Positions 8,129-19,762 of a stretch of 64,000 nt of DNA are shown here, piece by piece; position 1 is the stretch's first letter; each line of letters begins with the position of its first letter. The DNA is taken from positions 4,383,177 to 4,447,176 of the forward strand of contig NZ_CP054058.1 of NCBI RefSeq assembly GCF_003935895.2. Reading direction: 5' to 3'. The notes beneath the pieces are model-generated. The model saw only the letters and a list, made by a program, of their open reading frames with translations. It was not told where the DNA came from and ran no database searches. The position numbers and the translations under genes were made by a program. Origin of the DNA: Scandinavium goeteborgense (GTDB taxonomy: Bacteria; Pseudomonadota; Gammaproteobacteria; Enterobacterales; Enterobacteriaceae).

Positions 8129-8869
8129 TCAGAGATTGCCGGTGTAGTGCCAGCGAAGATAACGCAGCAGGCGCAGCTGTCGGCCAATACGGCTCGGCTG
8201 GGACAGCAAACGGTAGAGCCATTCCAGCCCCAGTTTTTGCCATACCTTTGGCGCACGTTTTACATGGCCGGTGAAGACGTCATAGGTGCCGCCCACGCCC
8301 ATATACAGCGCATCCGGATGAACCAGACGGCAGTCGCGCATTAAGATTTCCTGCTTTGGCGAACCCATCGCCACGGTGACAATCTTCGCCCCGCTGGCCT
8401 GAATGCGTTCAAACAGCGCCTGGCGCTCTTCCGGTTTGAAATAACCGTCCTGGCTGCCAACGATATTCACGTTCCACTGTTGGCGCAGTTTGGCTTCGGT
8501 TTGCGCCAGCACTTCCGGCTTGCCGCCAATCAGAAATACCGGCGTGCCTTCCGCGCCCGCGCGAGCCATCAGCGCTTCCCAGAGATCGGCTCCGGCCACG
8601 CGTGACACATTGGCCTGCGGGTACTTCTTGCGAATCGAACGCACGACGCTTATCCCGTCGGCATATTTAAACTCTGCGCCGTCGATAAGCGTGCGCACCT
8701 CGGCGTTGTCTTCCGCCGTCAGTACTTTCTCCGCGTTGATCGCCACCAGCGTCCCCTGCCTCATTTGCCCATCGGCATAGAGATAGTCCAGCGCATGCGC
8801 CATATCACGCCAGCCAATCAGTTGCAGGCCGCGCACGGCATAGAGCGGCGCAGCGGTTGAATCCGTCAT
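8129..8869 (-). CDS. wecG: UDP-ManNAcA:lipid I transferase (ECA lipid II synthesis)
   Basis: A 246-residue glycosyltransferase of the WecG/TagA/CpsF family (GT26). It adds N-acetylmannosaminuronic acid to undecaprenyl-PP-GlcNAc on the cytoplasmic face, giving ECA lipid II. The typical core [10 protein letters not shown]...[10 protein letters not shown] is present. The start [12 protein letters not shown] at 8869 gives the E. coli length; an upstream ATG at 8884 adds five residues. It begins 11 bases after the wzyE stop and is the last gene of the ECA operon. Confidence 0.96.
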   Translation of the reverse strand: MTDSTAAPLYAVRGLQLIGWRDMAHALDYLYADGQMRQGTLVAINAEKVLTAEDNAEVRTLIDGAEFKYADGISVVRSIRKKYPQANVSRVAGADLWEALMARAGAEGTPVFLIGGKPEVLAQTEAKLRQQWNVNIVGSQDGYFKPEERQALFERIQASGAKIVTVAMGSPKQEILMRDCRLVHPDALYMGVGGTYDVFTGHVKRAPKVWQKLGLEWLYRLLSQPSRIGRQLRLLRYLRWHYTGNL

Positions 8870-8880
8870 GTGTTCCCTTA

Positions 8881-10227
8881 TCAAACCAGAGGTTGTGGCA
8901 GCGGCCTTGAGCGTTTATTGATAAGCCCGGCGCTGTCCAGCAGCCAGTAAAGCAATTTGGCAACCAGCAGGCAAAGCCCGAAAACCACCAGGAAAAAGAC
9001 CACGCGGGAAACGAATGAGTCGAGTCCTTCGCGCGCCAGCACAATCATGTTGAAGATAGCGCCAAAACAGAAACTGTGCAGAATCGCCGCTTTATAGCGG
9101 TTCGTTTCACGGTTGCCCAACTGATACAGCCAATCAAACCATTTGATAATCAGCCCCACGACCACCGCGCCCAGCGGGATAAACCACGCGCCGCCCATCA
9201 CCAACAGCGAGCCAATCAGCGTCGGAGATATCGCCAGCCCGGAATGGTTATCCAGCACTTCCCAGGTAAAGTAGTTGGCGGTGTTGAGCACGATGCTCGG
9301 CCGGTCATGCCACAGCCAGCTCGGAATGAAGACATAGAAATCGCGGACAATCGGTGCCAGCCCCTGGAAGTCGATTTTGTCGTAGTTCTGCAACAGCAGC
9401 GCCAGGTTTTCCCACGGTGAGAACGTGTCGCGCGTCAGGTACAGGAATGTGTAAAACGCTTCGTCGCCGCTGACATTCATCCCATAGCGTTTTAGCGCCA
9501 GCCAGAACATGCCGACAATCCCTAACACGCCTGCCGCCGCCAGCATCCACAGTGAAATCCAGCCGCGAATGATGCCGATAAACAGGAAGATCGCAAAGGC
9601 GATGATGATATTGGCGCGCGTGCCGCCGACGATCACGTAGGTCAGCAGACCAAACGCCACGGTGCTGACGAGGAAGAAGATCCACGCTTTACTGTCCTGA
9701 CGCAGGAAATAGACCACCAGCATCGCCGGAATGAAGAAGTAGAAGAAGCGCTTGAGCGCCACACCGGAGACTTCGCTGGAGAAAATCTGGCTGTAGGAGT
9801 GCAGCTTAAACAGCAAGAAACCGTTGTGCGCGAAGAATACGGCGACGCTCAGCAGCGCAATCAGCGCCAGCGTCATCCACGCCAGATGGGTTTCGACCCG
9901 GTTCATGGTGAACAGCGGCCGACGCTCCTTCTGGGCGCGGGCGGCACGCAGGCGCGTTTTGTACGCCACGTAGTAAATCGCATAAAAACAGGCCGACGAC
10001 AGCAGCGCCTGCAGCAGAATTTCAGGCGGCGCGACACCGACGTCAAAGCGAAACACCAGCGTCATCGACAGCGGGAAGCCGAAGAAAAACGTCAGTAAAA
10101 ATAACATTGAGAAGAAGACGTTAAAGTTAAAGCGCACCCGACGAAACTCAAAGTACGTCAGCGTGGCGATAAACAGCGATGAAAACAGCCAGACCACAAA
10201 CAGGCCGGTAAACTGCATCAGGCTCAT
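8881..10227 (-). CDS. wzyE: ECA polymerase WzyE
   Basis: A 448-residue membrane protein with about 11 segments. It polymerises the Fuc4NAc-ManNAcA-GlcNAc trisaccharide units on the periplasmic face, with chain length set by WzzE. The start [12 protein letters not shown] at 10227 matches the family; the longer open frame begins inside wecF. Overlap with the wecF stop is four bases. Highly conserved internal stretches include [15 protein letters not shown] and [17 protein letters not shown]. Confidence 0.96.
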   Translation of the reverse strand: MSLMQFTGLFVVWLFSSLFIATLTYFEFRRVRFNFNVFFSMLFLLTFFFGFPLSMTLVFRFDVGVAPPEILLQALLSSACFYAIYYVAYKTRLRAARAQKERRPLFTMNRVETHLAWMTLALIALLSVAVFFAHNGFLLFKLHSYSQIFSSEVSGVALKRFFYFFIPAMLVVYFLRQDSKAWIFFLVSTVAFGLLTYVIVGGTRANIIIAFAIFLFIGIIRGWISLWMLAAAGVLGIVGMFWLALKRYGMNVSGDEAFYTFLYLTRDTFSPWENLALLLQNYDKIDFQGLAPIVRDFYVFIPSWLWHDRPSIVLNTANYFTWEVLDNHSGLAISPTLIGSLLVMGGAWFIPLGAVVVGLIIKWFDWLYQLGNRETNRYKAAILHSFCFGAIFNMIVLAREGLDSFVSRVVFFLVVFGLCLLVAKLLYWLLDSAGLINKRSRPLPQPLV

Positions 10228-11303
10228 TGCGCCTCTCCTGCTGCAATCTGCAGCGCGCGATGCCACGGTTCCAGATAGTTTGGACGGAAAAAAGCTATCT
10301 GGGTTTTATCGACGCTCGCCAACTGTCGTTGCGCTTCACGCACCACGGCGACGTCCAGCGTATCGGTGGTGAACAGCACCGGAATGTGCTGTTCGGCCAT
10401 ATCTTCCCAGAACGGATTCTCCCGGTTCAGCACACACGGAATCCCGGCCTGAATCAGCAGGCACAGCGTGCCAATTCCCTGCTGGCGCGGGAACAGGAAG
10501 TAACCCAGGTCGCAGCGGCGCAGCAATGCCAGATAATCGTCAAACGCCAGCTTTTCGCCGAGAATTTGCAGATGTTCTGCGCGGAAAAGCGCTTCACCTG
10601 CCGCGCGCACTTCGCGAATGTATTCGTCGTTATTGGCCGGATAGCCCATTGGCACCACCACGTTAACGGTGTCACCAAACTGTTGATGAATAGCCTTCAG
10701 CGCCGCGATATGGTCGTTGCTGCGATCGCCAGAGTTGCCGACTAATATCGTCAGCGTTTGCGCTTCGTGACGCGCCGTTTCCATGTCGTTCAACGACGAA
10801 TCCATGCGCGTCGGGAAATACAGTAATTCACCCTGCACGCGCGGATGCGCTTTCGCGAAGGTATTCAAATCGCCTCGCGTGGCGAAGACACAGCCCACTC
10901 GCCCCTGCGCCATGCGGCGAATTGGATAAAAGAGACGGAATTTCAGGCCCCGGGAAACCTCATAGAGGTCAGCGCCCCAGATATGCCAGTTAAACTGCGC
11001 GGGCTTGATACCGCCGGACAACAGCGCCAGCCAAAGGCCAGTGTTGAACTGTCCGTGGAAGAAAAACCGCTGCGTGCGGTCGGCTTTCGCTTTCTCGACC
11101 ACCGCGGTAGCTAACGCCTTCTTGTCAGCATAAAAATGCAGCGTGAGATTCGGGCCTGCGGCTTGCAGCTCGCGTTCATTGCCCACCACCATAAATTCGC
11201 GAGCGTGATCGCTGCCGTCCGCCAGTTCGTCACTGAAAAACCGCAGAACGGTTTGGTTATGGTGCGGGATATCCGATCCCAGTACGTGTATCAGTACAGT
11301 CAT
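10224..11303 (-). CDS. wecF: Fuc4NAc transferase (ECA lipid III synthesis)
   Basis: A 359-residue glycosyltransferase (GT56), same length as in E. coli. It transfers 4-acetamido-4,6-dideoxygalactose from dTDP to lipid II and completes the ECA trisaccharide lipid III. Conserved blocks include [25 protein letters not shown] and [12 protein letters not shown]. It overlaps wzxE and wzyE by four bases on either side. Confidence 0.96.
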   Translation of the reverse strand: MTVLIHVLGSDIPHHNQTVLRFFSDELADGSDHAREFMVVGNERELQAAGPNLTLHFYADKKALATAVVEKAKADRTQRFFFHGQFNTGLWLALLSGGIKPAQFNWHIWGADLYEVSRGLKFRLFYPIRRMAQGRVGCVFATRGDLNTFAKAHPRVQGELLYFPTRMDSSLNDMETARHEAQTLTILVGNSGDRSNDHIAALKAIHQQFGDTVNVVVPMGYPANNDEYIREVRAAGEALFRAEHLQILGEKLAFDDYLALLRRCDLGYFLFPRQQGIGTLCLLIQAGIPCVLNRENPFWEDMAEQHIPVLFTTDTLDVAVVREAQRQLASVDKTQIAFFRPNYLEPWHRALQIAAGEAQ

Positions 11304-12550
11304 GCCCGTTTACGCCAAATTAAAAATACGCTGCTACACAGCGCAAAATAAACGATATAGGTCGCCATATAGGCTTGCGCCGCGCCGAGTGCACCGTGCG
11401 CGGGGATCAGCCAATGCGAGAATGCGGTCAGCAACGTGAACTGGCTAATTTCCGTCAGAACGTAGAACCGTAGCGATGCTTTGGCAATCACCAGATAGCC
11501 GTAAACATAAGCGCCCACTTTCAGCACATCCCCGACCAGCTGCCACGCGAAGAGATCGCGCATCGCGGTAAACTTCGCAGAAAACAGCAACCAGATAGCA
11601 AAATCACGCAGCAGCCAGACGGTGAAACTCGCTGCGGCAACCGCCGGCAGTACGAACTTGAGGGACTTAACGATTTCGCGTGTGATGTCCGATTTTTCGG
11701 TCAGCCGTGAAAGCGTGGGCAGCAAATAGACGCTGAATGAGGCGGTAATAAACTGCAGGTAGGCGTCGGAAATGCTGCTCACGCCCTGCCAGATCCCCAC
11801 TTCATCCCAGCTGTAATGCGCGGCCAGCAGGTTTCGCATCATCACATAGGCCACCGGCAGCGTCACCGAGGTGATCAACGCCATGACGGTGAATTTGCCC
11901 AACTGCCCAGCATAAAACGCATCCCAGCGGGGTTTCAGGTAGGCAAACGGAATCGCTCTGCGCTTCGCCATCATCACCGCTGCAGGCAGCACAACCAACG
12001 CAGGGACTAATGCGATGCCCAGCAATGCCCCTTCATAGCCGCCAAAATGCCAGCTGAGAAAATACGCTGCGACACCGATTAGGCTACCGGCAATCAGTGC
12101 CAGTGCATTTCCGGATGCGTCGCGAAAACCTTTGAGCAGTGCCAGCAGCAGGTTGGCCCACGCAATGCCCATCTGGACCAGCGCCACCAGCCGCACTAAC
12201 CCTTGATAATGGGTATGCCCGAACAGCCCCTGGCTGATAGGCGCGGCGGCAACAACAAAGATAATGGCCAACAGCGTGGAGAACCCCAGCACCATCGCTG
12301 ATGAGGTGCCGACCACTTTGCGCAGATGATCGGGGTCATCGTGATACTGCGCGACATACTTGGTGACGCCGTTGAAGATCCCCGCTCCGGCGAGTACGCC
12401 GAGCACGGTCACTAATTGACGGAAGTTACCCGCCTGGCCTACACCAGACGGGCCATAGGTCACCGCCAGCAGTTTGACCACCAGCAGACCCGCACCAATT
12501 TTGACCAGTGTACTGGCTGCAGTCCAGATAGACGCTTTTGCCAGCGACAT
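11300..12550 (-). CDS. wzxE: ECA lipid III flippase WzxE
   Basis: A 416-residue polytopic protein of the MOP/polysaccharide exporter superfamily with about 12 membrane segments. It moves undecaprenyl-PP-linked ECA trisaccharide to the periplasmic face. The N-terminus [21 protein letters not shown] is typical. Its start shares one base with the wecE stop, so the two are translationally coupled. Confidence 0.96.
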   Translation of the reverse strand: MSLAKASIWTAASTLVKIGAGLLVVKLLAVTYGPSGVGQAGNFRQLVTVLGVLAGAGIFNGVTKYVAQYHDDPDHLRKVVGTSSAMVLGFSTLLAIIFVVAAAPISQGLFGHTHYQGLVRLVALVQMGIAWANLLLALLKGFRDASGNALALIAGSLIGVAAYFLSWHFGGYEGALLGIALVPALVVLPAAVMMAKRRAIPFAYLKPRWDAFYAGQLGKFTVMALITSVTLPVAYVMMRNLLAAHYSWDEVGIWQGVSSISDAYLQFITASFSVYLLPTLSRLTEKSDITREIVKSLKFVLPAVAAASFTVWLLRDFAIWLLFSAKFTAMRDLFAWQLVGDVLKVGAYVYGYLVIAKASLRFYVLTEISQFTLLTAFSHWLIPAHGALGAAQAYMATYIVYFALCSSVFLIWRKRA

Positions 12551-13680
12551 CAGGCGAAGAAGCTAAGCAGAGAGTTAATCACCGTGCGCTGATTCACCGC
12601 TTCCAGATTGTAGAACAGCGGCAGACGGAGCAAACGCTCACTTTCCTGGGTGGTGAAGCGGTCTTCGCCGTGGAACGCACCAAACGCTTCGCCCGCCGGG
12701 GATGAGTGCAGCGGAATATAGTGGAACACCGCCAGGATTTCGGCCTCTTTCAGCCAGGCAATCAGCTTGCCGCGATCGGCTTCGTCACGCAGCTTGATAT
12801 AAAACATGTGCGCGTTATGCACGCAGTCGGCTGGGATCGTCGGCAGCTCTATGCGGCCCGCGTCAGCCAGCGGTTTCAGCGCATCATGATAGGTTTGCCA
12901 CAGGCTAAGACGCTGCTGGTTAATGCGGTCCGCCGCTTCCAGTTGCGCCCACAGATACGCCGCCTGCAAATCGGCCATCAGATAACTTGAACCGATATCG
13001 CGCCAGGTGTATTTGTCGACCTGCCCGCGGAAGAACTGACTGCGGTTGGTGCCTTTCTCGCGGATGACTTCGGCACGCTCAATCAGCTTAGGATCGTTGA
13101 TCAGCGTCGCACCGCCTTCACCCCCCGCGGTGTAGTTTTTGGTTTCATGGAAGCTAAAGCAGCCGATATGCCCGATGGTGCCCAGCGCGCGGCCTTTGTA
13201 AGTCGACATCACACCCTGAGCGGCATCTTCCACCACGAACAGGTTATGCTTTTTAGCGAGCGCCATGATGGTGTCCATTTCACAGGCCACACCCGCATAA
13301 TGCACCGGCACGATGACGCGGGTTTTCTCTGTGATCGCCGCTTCAATCAGCGTTTCGTCGATGTTCATGGTGTCGCGACGCACGTCGACAAAAATGATTT
13401 TTGCGCCACGCAGTACAAAGGCGTTGGCGGTGGACACGAAGGTGTAACTCGGCATGATGACTTCATCACCGGGCTGGATATCCAGCAGCAGGGCCGCCAT
13501 TTCCAGCGACGCGGTGCAGGACGGAGTTAACAGCACTTTGGCACTGCCGAAACGCTGCTCCATCCACTGCTGACAGCGACGCGTAAAGCCGCCATCACCG
13601 CACAGTTTGCCGCTGCCCATGGCCGACTGCATGTAATCGAGTTCAGTACCTACAACCGGCGGAGCGTTAAAAGGAATCAT
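12550..13680 (-). CDS. wecE: dTDP-4-amino-4,6-dideoxygalactose transaminase
   Basis: A 376-residue PLP enzyme of the DegT/DnrJ/EryC1 family. It aminates dTDP-4-keto-6-deoxyglucose to dTDP-Fuc4N for ECA. The PLP lysine lies in FHETKNYTAGGEGG (about residue 181). The start MIPFNAPPVVG at 13680 gives the exact E. coli length; the longer frame runs back into wecD. It starts four bases after the wecD stop. Confidence 0.97.
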   Translation of the reverse strand: MIPFNAPPVVGTELDYMQSAMGSGKLCGDGGFTRRCQQWMEQRFGSAKVLLTPSCTASLEMAALLLDIQPGDEVIMPSYTFVSTANAFVLRGAKIIFVDVRRDTMNIDETLIEAAITEKTRVIVPVHYAGVACEMDTIMALAKKHNLFVVEDAAQGVMSTYKGRALGTIGHIGCFSFHETKNYTAGGEGGATLINDPKLIERAEVIREKGTNRSQFFRGQVDKYTWRDIGSSYLMADLQAAYLWAQLEAADRINQQRLSLWQTYHDALKPLADAGRIELPTIPADCVHNAHMFYIKLRDEADRGKLIAWLKEAEILAVFHYIPLHSSPAGEAFGAFHGEDRFTTQESERLLRLPLFYNLEAVNQRTVINSLLSFFA

Positions 13681-13684
13681 CGAG

Positions 13685-14359
13685 TCACCTGTATAGCCAG
13701 TAGGCGGTACTTTCAGGGACAGCACCGCTTTGAATGTAACGTTTAAGTGCCGCGGTATTGCCCATTTGGGTCGCTACCCGCAGCGTATTCAGTTGGCGCG
13801 CATGCGCCCAATGCACAGCAGCCTGCATGAGAATGTCTCCCGCCTCGCGCCCTGCCAGCAGGCCGATACGGGCCTCGCTGTTATTCAGCTGGCGCAAAGA
13901 AACAAAGGCGCGGATAGCCGCATTCTCATCACGGAAAACCAGGCATTGATGATCGAACGTGCCACGCACAGCATTTTCAATCCACTGGGCGTAAAAACGG
14001 CCACTGGCATCGTCGGCGTACCAGGGCGCGCGAAAGCGGCTCTGCGCAAACGCCTGTGCAGCAAGGTCTCGCAGCCGGGGAATGTCAGCGTCGGTGGCAA
14101 TCTCAGCCTGCGGGTCAACGCTATCCGTCACCGCTAACCGAAAATCGATTTCACTTTCCACCAGCTGAAATCCGAGCGCTTGCAACCCATCGAGCCAATC
14201 GGTGCGCTGTGCCGGGATTTTGGCCTGCACGCGTGACCAGTGCGTCAGTTCTTCGGCGCGCAGTTCCGGCGCATCATCGCTCACACGAACAATGGCGCTG
14301 CTGATACCAAAAAACTGCGTTTCCCAGCTAAGGGGATCAATACTGGCGCGGACGGGCAC
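13685..14359 (-). CDS. wecD: dTDP-Fuc4N acetyltransferase
   Basis: A 224-residue GNAT-fold acetyltransferase that turns dTDP-Fuc4N into dTDP-Fuc4NAc using acetyl-CoA. The C-terminal half carries the conserved [23 protein letters not shown] region in pieces and the [17 protein letters not shown] acetyl-CoA domain end. Its N-terminal half is more divergent from E. coli. The start lies 23 bases inside the end of rffH. Confidence 0.95.
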   Translation of the reverse strand: MPVRASIDPLSWETQFFGISSAIVRVSDDAPELRAEELTHWSRVQAKIPAQRTDWLDGLQALGFQLVESEIDFRLAVTDSVDPQAEIATDADIPRLRDLAAQAFAQSRFRAPWYADDASGRFYAQWIENAVRGTFDHQCLVFRDENAAIRAFVSLRQLNNSEARIGLLAGREAGDILMQAAVHWAHARQLNTLRVATQMGNTAALKRYIQSGAVPESTAYWLYR

Positions 14360-15218
14360 GAAGCAACTCCAGCAGATACTGGCCGTAGCCGGTTTTGGCT
14401 AATTGATTGGCCGCGCGTTTTACGCCGTCATCATCGAGCCAACCGTTGCGCCAGGCAATCTCTTCCAGACAGGCAATTTTGAATCCCTGCCGTTTTTCGA
14501 CCGTCTGCACGAACGTGCTGGCTTCAATCAGGCTGTCATGAGTGCCTGTATCCAGCCACGCAAATCCACGCCCGAGAAGCTCAACAGTCAGCTTACCGTC
14601 ATCGAGATACATCTGGTTAATGGAGGTAATTTCCAGCTCACCGCGTTCTGACGGCTTCACGCGTTTGGCGTACTCGACGACGTTGTGATCATAGAAATAG
14701 AGACCGGTAACCGCCCAGTTAGATTTTGGCTCTTTGGGCTTTTCTTCCAGCGAGATTGCGCGGAAATTGTCGTCAAACTCAACTACGCCGAAACGTTCGG
14801 GATCCATCACCTGATAGCCAAAGACGGTTGCCCCTTCGGAACGCGCGGCAACGCTACGCAATTTCGGGCTAAAGCCTTGGCCGAAGAAGATGTTATCACC
14901 CAGCACCAGGCAAGAAGGTTCGCCGTTCAGGAACGTTTCACCGATGATGAACGCCTGCGCCAGACCATCAGGGCTTGGCTGCTCGGCATAATGCAACTCG
15001 ATGCCAAATTCAGAACCATCGCCCAACAGACGCTTGAAGTAGCTTATATCTTCAGGTGTCGTGATAATCAGAATCTCACGGATCCCCGCCAGCATGAGCA
15101 CTGACAGGGGATAGTAGATCATCGGTTTGTCGTAAATGGGCAGCAGCTGTTTGGAAACGCCGCGGGTGATAGGATGTAATCGGGTGCCGGAACCGCCGGC
15201 CAGAATAATGCCTTTCAT
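14337..15218 (-). CDS. rffH: Glucose-1-phosphate thymidylyltransferase 2
   Basis: A 293-residue enzyme that makes dTDP-glucose for the ECA branch. The nucleotidyltransferase signature [20 protein letters not shown] lies at residues 8-27. Start MKGIILAGG at 15218 matches the family length; the longer open frame has no support. It is the ECA-specific paralogue of RmlA. Confidence 0.97.
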   Translation of the reverse strand: MKGIILAGGSGTRLHPITRGVSKQLLPIYDKPMIYYPLSVLMLAGIREILIITTPEDISYFKRLLGDGSEFGIELHYAEQPSPDGLAQAFIIGETFLNGEPSCLVLGDNIFFGQGFSPKLRSVAARSEGATVFGYQVMDPERFGVVEFDDNFRAISLEEKPKEPKSNWAVTGLYFYDHNVVEYAKRVKPSERGELEITSINQMYLDDGKLTVELLGRGFAWLDTGTHDSLIEASTFVQTVEKRQGFKIACLEEIAWRNGWLDDDGVKRAANQLAKTGYGQYLLELLRARPRQY

Positions 15219-15235
15219 ATTTCCTCCCGGGAGAG

Positions 15236-16303
15236 TTAGCCCTTCAGGCCGAGACGTTCGCCCTGGTAACTGCCATCCAGAACCTGTTGCCACCAGGCCT
15301 GATTCGCAAGGTACCATTGCACCGTTTTGCGCATTCCGGTTTCAAATGTCTCTTCCGGCGTCCAGCCCAGCTCACGTTCAATTTTTGCCGCATCGATGGC
15401 GTAACGCACGTCATGTCCAGGTCTGTCGGTCACGTAGGTGATCAAATCCTGATACCTGGCCACACCTTCAGGCTTTTGTGGCACCAGCTCTTCAAGCAGT
15501 GCACAGACGGTACGAACCACATCAATATTCTGGCGTTCGTTATGGCCGCCAATATTGTAAGTCTCACCCACTACACCGGTCGTTACCACGCGGTACAGCG
15601 CGCGGGCGTGATCTTCCACATACAGCCAGTCGCGAACCTGCTGTCCATTGCCATACACCGGCAACACCTTGCCCGCCAGGGCATTCAGAATCGTCAGCGG
15701 GATGAGCTTCTCTGGGAAGTGATACGGCCCGTAGTTATTCGAGCAGTTAGTGACCACCGTTGGCAGGCCATACGTGCGCAGCCATGCACGCACCAGATGG
15801 TCGCTACCCGCTTTCGACGCTGAGTAGGGGCTGCTTGGCGCATACGGCGTGGTTTCGGTGAAGAAATCATCGCTGCCGTGCAGGTCGCCATACACTTCGT
15901 CGGTTGAAATATGATGAAAACGGAACGCCGATTTTTTATCGTCTGCCAGGGTATTCCACCAGCCGCGCGCCGCTTCTAGTAGCGTATAGGTGCCCACAAT
16001 ATTGGTTTCGATGAACGCCGCAGGGCCGTCAATGGAACGATCGACATGGCTCTCTGCGGCCAGGTGCATGACCAAATCCGGCTGATGACGGGCAAAAACA
16101 CCGTCCAGCGCCTGACGGTCGCAGATATCGACCTGCTCAAAGGCGAAACGATCGTTTTGCGATACGGAGGCAAGCGAGGCAAGATTTCCGGCATAGGTCA
16201 GCTTATCAACCACCACAACGCTGTCGGTGGTTTCACTGATGATGTAACGCGCCACGGCCGAGCCAATAAAGCCCGCGCCGCCGGTCACCAGAATCTTTTT
16301 CAA
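15236..16303 (-). CDS. rffG: dTDP-glucose 4,6-dehydratase 2
   Basis: A 355-residue short-chain dehydrogenase/reductase that makes dTDP-4-keto-6-deoxyglucose. The Rossmann motif TGGAGFIGS lies near residue 8 and the catalytic YSASK near residue 160. I chose the TTG at 16303 (MKKILVTGG): the ribosome site GGAG lies seven bases upstream and the length equals that of E. coli RffG. A GTG six bases earlier (16309) lies only one base from GGAG and is less likely. The start is inside the end of wecC. Confidence 0.95.
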   Translation of the reverse strand: MKKILVTGGAGFIGSAVARYIISETTDSVVVVDKLTYAGNLASLASVSQNDRFAFEQVDICDRQALDGVFARHQPDLVMHLAAESHVDRSIDGPAAFIETNIVGTYTLLEAARGWWNTLADDKKSAFRFHHISTDEVYGDLHGSDDFFTETTPYAPSSPYSASKAGSDHLVRAWLRTYGLPTVVTNCSNNYGPYHFPEKLIPLTILNALAGKVLPVYGNGQQVRDWLYVEDHARALYRVVTTGVVGETYNIGGHNERQNIDVVRTVCALLEELVPQKPEGVARYQDLITYVTDRPGHDVRYAIDAAKIERELGWTPEETFETGMRKTVQWYLANQAWWQQVLDGSYQGERLGLKG

Positions 16304-17562
16304 CGCCACACTCCTTTGGTGTCCACCACATAGGTCTGTTGGATACTGTCGCCGTCAATGGCCTTGAACTGCTTGTGATCGACCAGCATCACCAGCACGT
16401 CGGCATCGTTCAGGGCGTCATCCAAAGAAACCAGCGTGGCTTTATCAGTGAGTTTTTTCGGCAGTTGATGAACGTTGGGTTCTACCACCAGCGTTTCACC
16501 GCTATGCCAGTCGGCAATCAGCGCCGCGATTTCCATCGCCGGGCTTTCACGCAGATCATCGATATTGGGTTTGAAGGCCAGTCCGAAACAGGCAATTTTG
16601 ACGTCGCTGGCACGCTTATCGCTGGCGGCCAGACAATCGGCGACCATGGTTTTCACCTGGTTCATCACCCAACGCGGTTTGTGATCGTTCACTTCACGCG
16701 CGGTGCGAATCAATCTCGCATGCTGCGGGTTCTGCGCCACGATGAACCACGGGTCGACGGCAATACAGTGCCCGCCCACGCCTGGACCAGGCTGGAGAAT
16801 ATTCACGCGCGGATGACGATTCGCGAGGCGAATCAGTTCCCAGACGTTGATCCCCTGATCGGCGCAAATCAGTGACAGTTCGTTGGCGAACGCGATATTG
16901 ACATCGCGGAAGCTGTTTTCCGTGAGTTTGCACATTTCCGCGGTGCGGGCGTTGGTCACCACACATTCCCCTTCGAGGAAAATGTTGTAAAGCTCGCTCG
17001 CTCGAACAGAGCAGACTGGGGTCATGCCGCCAATCACGCGGTCGTTTTTAATGAGTTCGACCATCACCTGACCCGGCAGCACGCGCTCCGGGCAGTAGGC
17101 GATATTCACATCGGCCTGTTCGCCAGCCTGCTGCGGGAAGCTCAAGTCCGGACGCATTTCTGCCAACCACTCGGCCACCTGTTCCGTCGCGCCCACCGGA
17201 GAGGTGGACTCGAGGATCACCAATGCGCCTTTCTTGAGCACCGGCGCAATGGAGCGCGCTGCCGATTCGACAAACGCCATATCAGGCTCATGATCGCCTT
17301 TAAACGGCGTAGGCACGGCTATCAGGTAAGCATCGGCTTCAACCGGGGTCGTGCTGGCGCGCAGATAGCCGCCGTCGACCGCCGTTTTGACGACCTGATC
17401 GAGATCGGGTTCAACGATATGGATTTCACCGCGGTTGATGGTGTCTACCGCGTGCTGATTGATATCCACACCCACCACCTGTTTCTCGCGTGAGGCAAAT
17501 GCTGCTGCCGTTGGCAGGCCGATGTAGCCAAGGCCGATGACAGAGATGGTCGAAAAACTCAT
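16300..17562 (-). CDS. wecC: UDP-N-acetyl-D-mannosamine dehydrogenase
   Basis: A 420-residue NAD-dependent enzyme that oxidises UDP-ManNAc to UDP-ManNAcA for ECA. The Rossmann motif [14 protein letters not shown] lies at about residues 10-23. The catalytic cysteine is in [15 protein letters not shown]. Length equals that of E. coli. It overlaps wecB by four bases. Confidence 0.97.
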   Translation of the reverse strand: MSFSTISVIGLGYIGLPTAAAFASREKQVVGVDINQHAVDTINRGEIHIVEPDLDQVVKTAVDGGYLRASTTPVEADAYLIAVPTPFKGDHEPDMAFVESAARSIAPVLKKGALVILESTSPVGATEQVAEWLAEMRPDLSFPQQAGEQADVNIAYCPERVLPGQVMVELIKNDRVIGGMTPVCSVRASELYNIFLEGECVVTNARTAEMCKLTENSFRDVNIAFANELSLICADQGINVWELIRLANRHPRVNILQPGPGVGGHCIAVDPWFIVAQNPQHARLIRTAREVNDHKPRWVMNQVKTMVADCLAASDKRASDVKIACFGLAFKPNIDDLRESPAMEIAALIADWHSGETLVVEPNVHQLPKKLTDKATLVSLDDALNDADVLVMLVDHKQFKAIDGDSIQQTYVVDTKGVWR

Positions 17563-18689
17563 AGCGCTTCCTGATTGTGTTTGAGTGCTGACAAAATTCG
17601 ACTACAGGCCTGGCCGTCACCATAAGGATTATGGGCCCGACTCATCGCCTGATACTCCTTCTCGTCACGCAGCAGTCGCGTAACTTCATTCACGATGTTC
17701 TGACGATCGGTGCCCACCAGACGAACGGTTCCGGCATCTACAGCCTCTGGGCGTTCAGTGGTATCTCGCATCACCAGCACCGGTTTACCCAGCGATGGGG
17801 CTTCTTCCTGAATGCCTCCGGAATCGGTAAGGATCAACCATGCGCGGTTCATCAGCCAGACGAACGGCAGGTAGTCCTGCGGTTCAATCAGGAAAACGTT
17901 ATCCACATGGCCAAGAATGCGGTTAACCGGTTCGCTCACGTTCGGGTTGAGATGTACCGGATAAACGACCTGAACGTCCGGGTTTTCGGCGGCAACTTCT
18001 GCCAACGCCTGGCAAATCTGCTCAAACCCCTGACCGAAGCTTTCGCGACGATGGCCCGTGACCAGGATCAGCTTTTTGTCGCTGTCTAAGAACGGATAAC
18101 GGCCAGCCAGTTCGCTGCGTAAGGACTCATCGGCCAACACGCGGTCGCGCACCCAGATGAGCGCATCAATGACAGTATTACCCGTGACGACAATGCCCTT
18201 GTCGGAAATGTTCTCGCGCAGCAGATTCTGGCGTGAGTTTTCCGTCGGGGCGAAATGGTAGATCGCCAGATGGCCCGTCATAGTACGGTTGGCTTCTTCC
18301 GGCCACGGGGAATAGAGATCCCCCGTACGCAGACCAGCTTCAACGTGCCCGACCGGGATACGCTGATAAAATGCGGCCAGGCTCGCAGCCATGGTAGTGG
18401 TCGTATCACCGTGCACCAGTACAACGTCAGGCTTGAAGGATTCCAGTACCGGTTTCAGCCCTTGCAGAATGCGGCAGGTGATTTCCGTCAGTCCCTGTCC
18501 TGGGCTCATCACGTTGAGATCGTAATCAGGAACGATGGAAAACAGCTTTAGCACCTGATCCAACATTTCCCGATGCTGTGCCGTGACGCAGACTTTGGCC
18601 TCAAAATGCGGGTCATTGGCCAATGCATGGACCAACGGCGCCATTTTAATCGCCTCGGGACGAGTGCCAAATACGGTTAATACTTTCAC
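17559..18689 (-). CDS. wecB: UDP-N-acetylglucosamine 2-epimerase
   Basis: A 376-residue non-hydrolysing epimerase that makes UDP-ManNAc from UDP-GlcNAc. Conserved motifs include [17 protein letters not shown] at the N-terminus, [28 protein letters not shown] and the late [18 protein letters not shown]. It begins one base after the wzzE stop. Confidence 0.97.
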   Translation of the reverse strand: MKVLTVFGTRPEAIKMAPLVHALANDPHFEAKVCVTAQHREMLDQVLKLFSIVPDYDLNVMSPGQGLTEITCRILQGLKPVLESFKPDVVLVHGDTTTTMAASLAAFYQRIPVGHVEAGLRTGDLYSPWPEEANRTMTGHLAIYHFAPTENSRQNLLRENISDKGIVVTGNTVIDALIWVRDRVLADESLRSELAGRYPFLDSDKKLILVTGHRRESFGQGFEQICQALAEVAAENPDVQVVYPVHLNPNVSEPVNRILGHVDNVFLIEPQDYLPFVWLMNRAWLILTDSGGIQEEAPSLGKPVLVMRDTTERPEAVDAGTVRLVGTDRQNIVNEVTRLLRDEKEYQAMSRAHNPYGDGQACSRILSALKHNQEAL

Positions 18690-18690
18690 A

Positions 18691-19749
18691 TCAATTCTCT
18701 TTGGGTAGGTGGCGACGACGAACTAACGCAACGCCCGCGCCAATTAGCGCACCGACAATGCCCCACATCACCATCAGAAACACGCGACGTGGACTGTCGC
18801 GTTTTACCGGTTCTTCCGGCGTCCGTAAATAACGGTAGGTCTGAAAACGAGGGTCGAGAGTTGGGCCAACATTGAGCGTAGTCAGCATCGCACGATTCTG
18901 GTCGTAGTCGAGATCAAAATCAGGACCTACAGATTGCAGATTTTCGAGTCTTGCCTGCAGCATTGGGCGACCGAGCAGGAAAAGCTCGGAGTCAGGCAGC
19001 TGCTCTGCCGGAACGTCCGTTTCGCTGCGGGAAATGTTGTTCTGCTGCGCGACTTTCAATGCTTGCTGAACGCTGTGAATATTGCGGTCAAAGATGGACT
19101 TAGCCACTTCTTCCTGGCGCTTAACCTGCGCCTTCATTTGAATAGTCCGTGCCGCCCATGCGCCTTTCAGTTCATCATTCAAATGGCCTGCCGCTCTTTG
19201 GCTGGCAAAGGCTACATACTGGCGTAACAGGTTGTTAGCGTCAGGCGCTGTTTCTGCCACCAGCTTGATGCTGTCGTTGACATTTTTCAGCACGTCGCCC
19301 GGCATGAACTGGATATCGTTAATTAAGTCATCCAGCAGTGCGGCATCGGCACGCGCATTGCCTGACTGACGCTGCTTGTAGTAGTCAGTTTGCGACCAGA
19401 ATTCGCGGCGGGTATCCCATGACGCCAGTTGCATGATGAACTCTTTATACGATTCATCCATGGCAGAAGGCTGGTCGGGGCTCGCCAGATTCGCCTTAAT
19501 ATCCAGATTGCGTAAAAATTGCTGCTGGGAGTAGTAGCCGCCCAGCATGTTGACCGTCGGCCGGTCCGTGATAGCGGTCGCGCTCCACTCCTGCCGGGCA
19601 AAGAAGGTGTAGACAAGCACAATCAGAGCAAACAAAAAGGCAATGCCGACAACCCAGCGTTTTCCTGCCCATAGCGTACAAAACAGACCGCGAATATCCA
19701 GCTCATTTTCAGCGCTCACTGAGTTTGCTCCCGGTAATTGTTGTGTCAT
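18691..19749 (-). CDS. wzzE: ECA chain-length regulator WzzE
   Basis: A 352-residue polysaccharide co-polymerase with two membrane segments (about residues 33-53 and 326-345) around a large periplasmic domain with helical, coiled-coil-like parts. It sets the modal length of ECA made by WzyE and takes part in cyclic ECA formation. The proline-containing motif near the second segment ([18 protein letters not shown]) is typical of Wzz. It is four residues longer than in E. coli. Confidence 0.96.
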   Translation of the reverse strand: MTQQLPGANSVSAENELDIRGLFCTLWAGKRWVVGIAFLFALIVLVYTFFARQEWSATAITDRPTVNMLGGYYSQQQFLRNLDIKANLASPDQPSAMDESYKEFIMQLASWDTRREFWSQTDYYKQRQSGNARADAALLDDLINDIQFMPGDVLKNVNDSIKLVAETAPDANNLLRQYVAFASQRAAGHLNDELKGAWAARTIQMKAQVKRQEEVAKSIFDRNIHSVQQALKVAQQNNISRSETDVPAEQLPDSELFLLGRPMLQARLENLQSVGPDFDLDYDQNRAMLTTLNVGPTLDPRFQTYRYLRTPEEPVKRDSPRRVFLMVMWGIVGALIGAGVALVRRRHLPKEN

Positions 19750-19762
19750 CTCTCTTCCAGAT

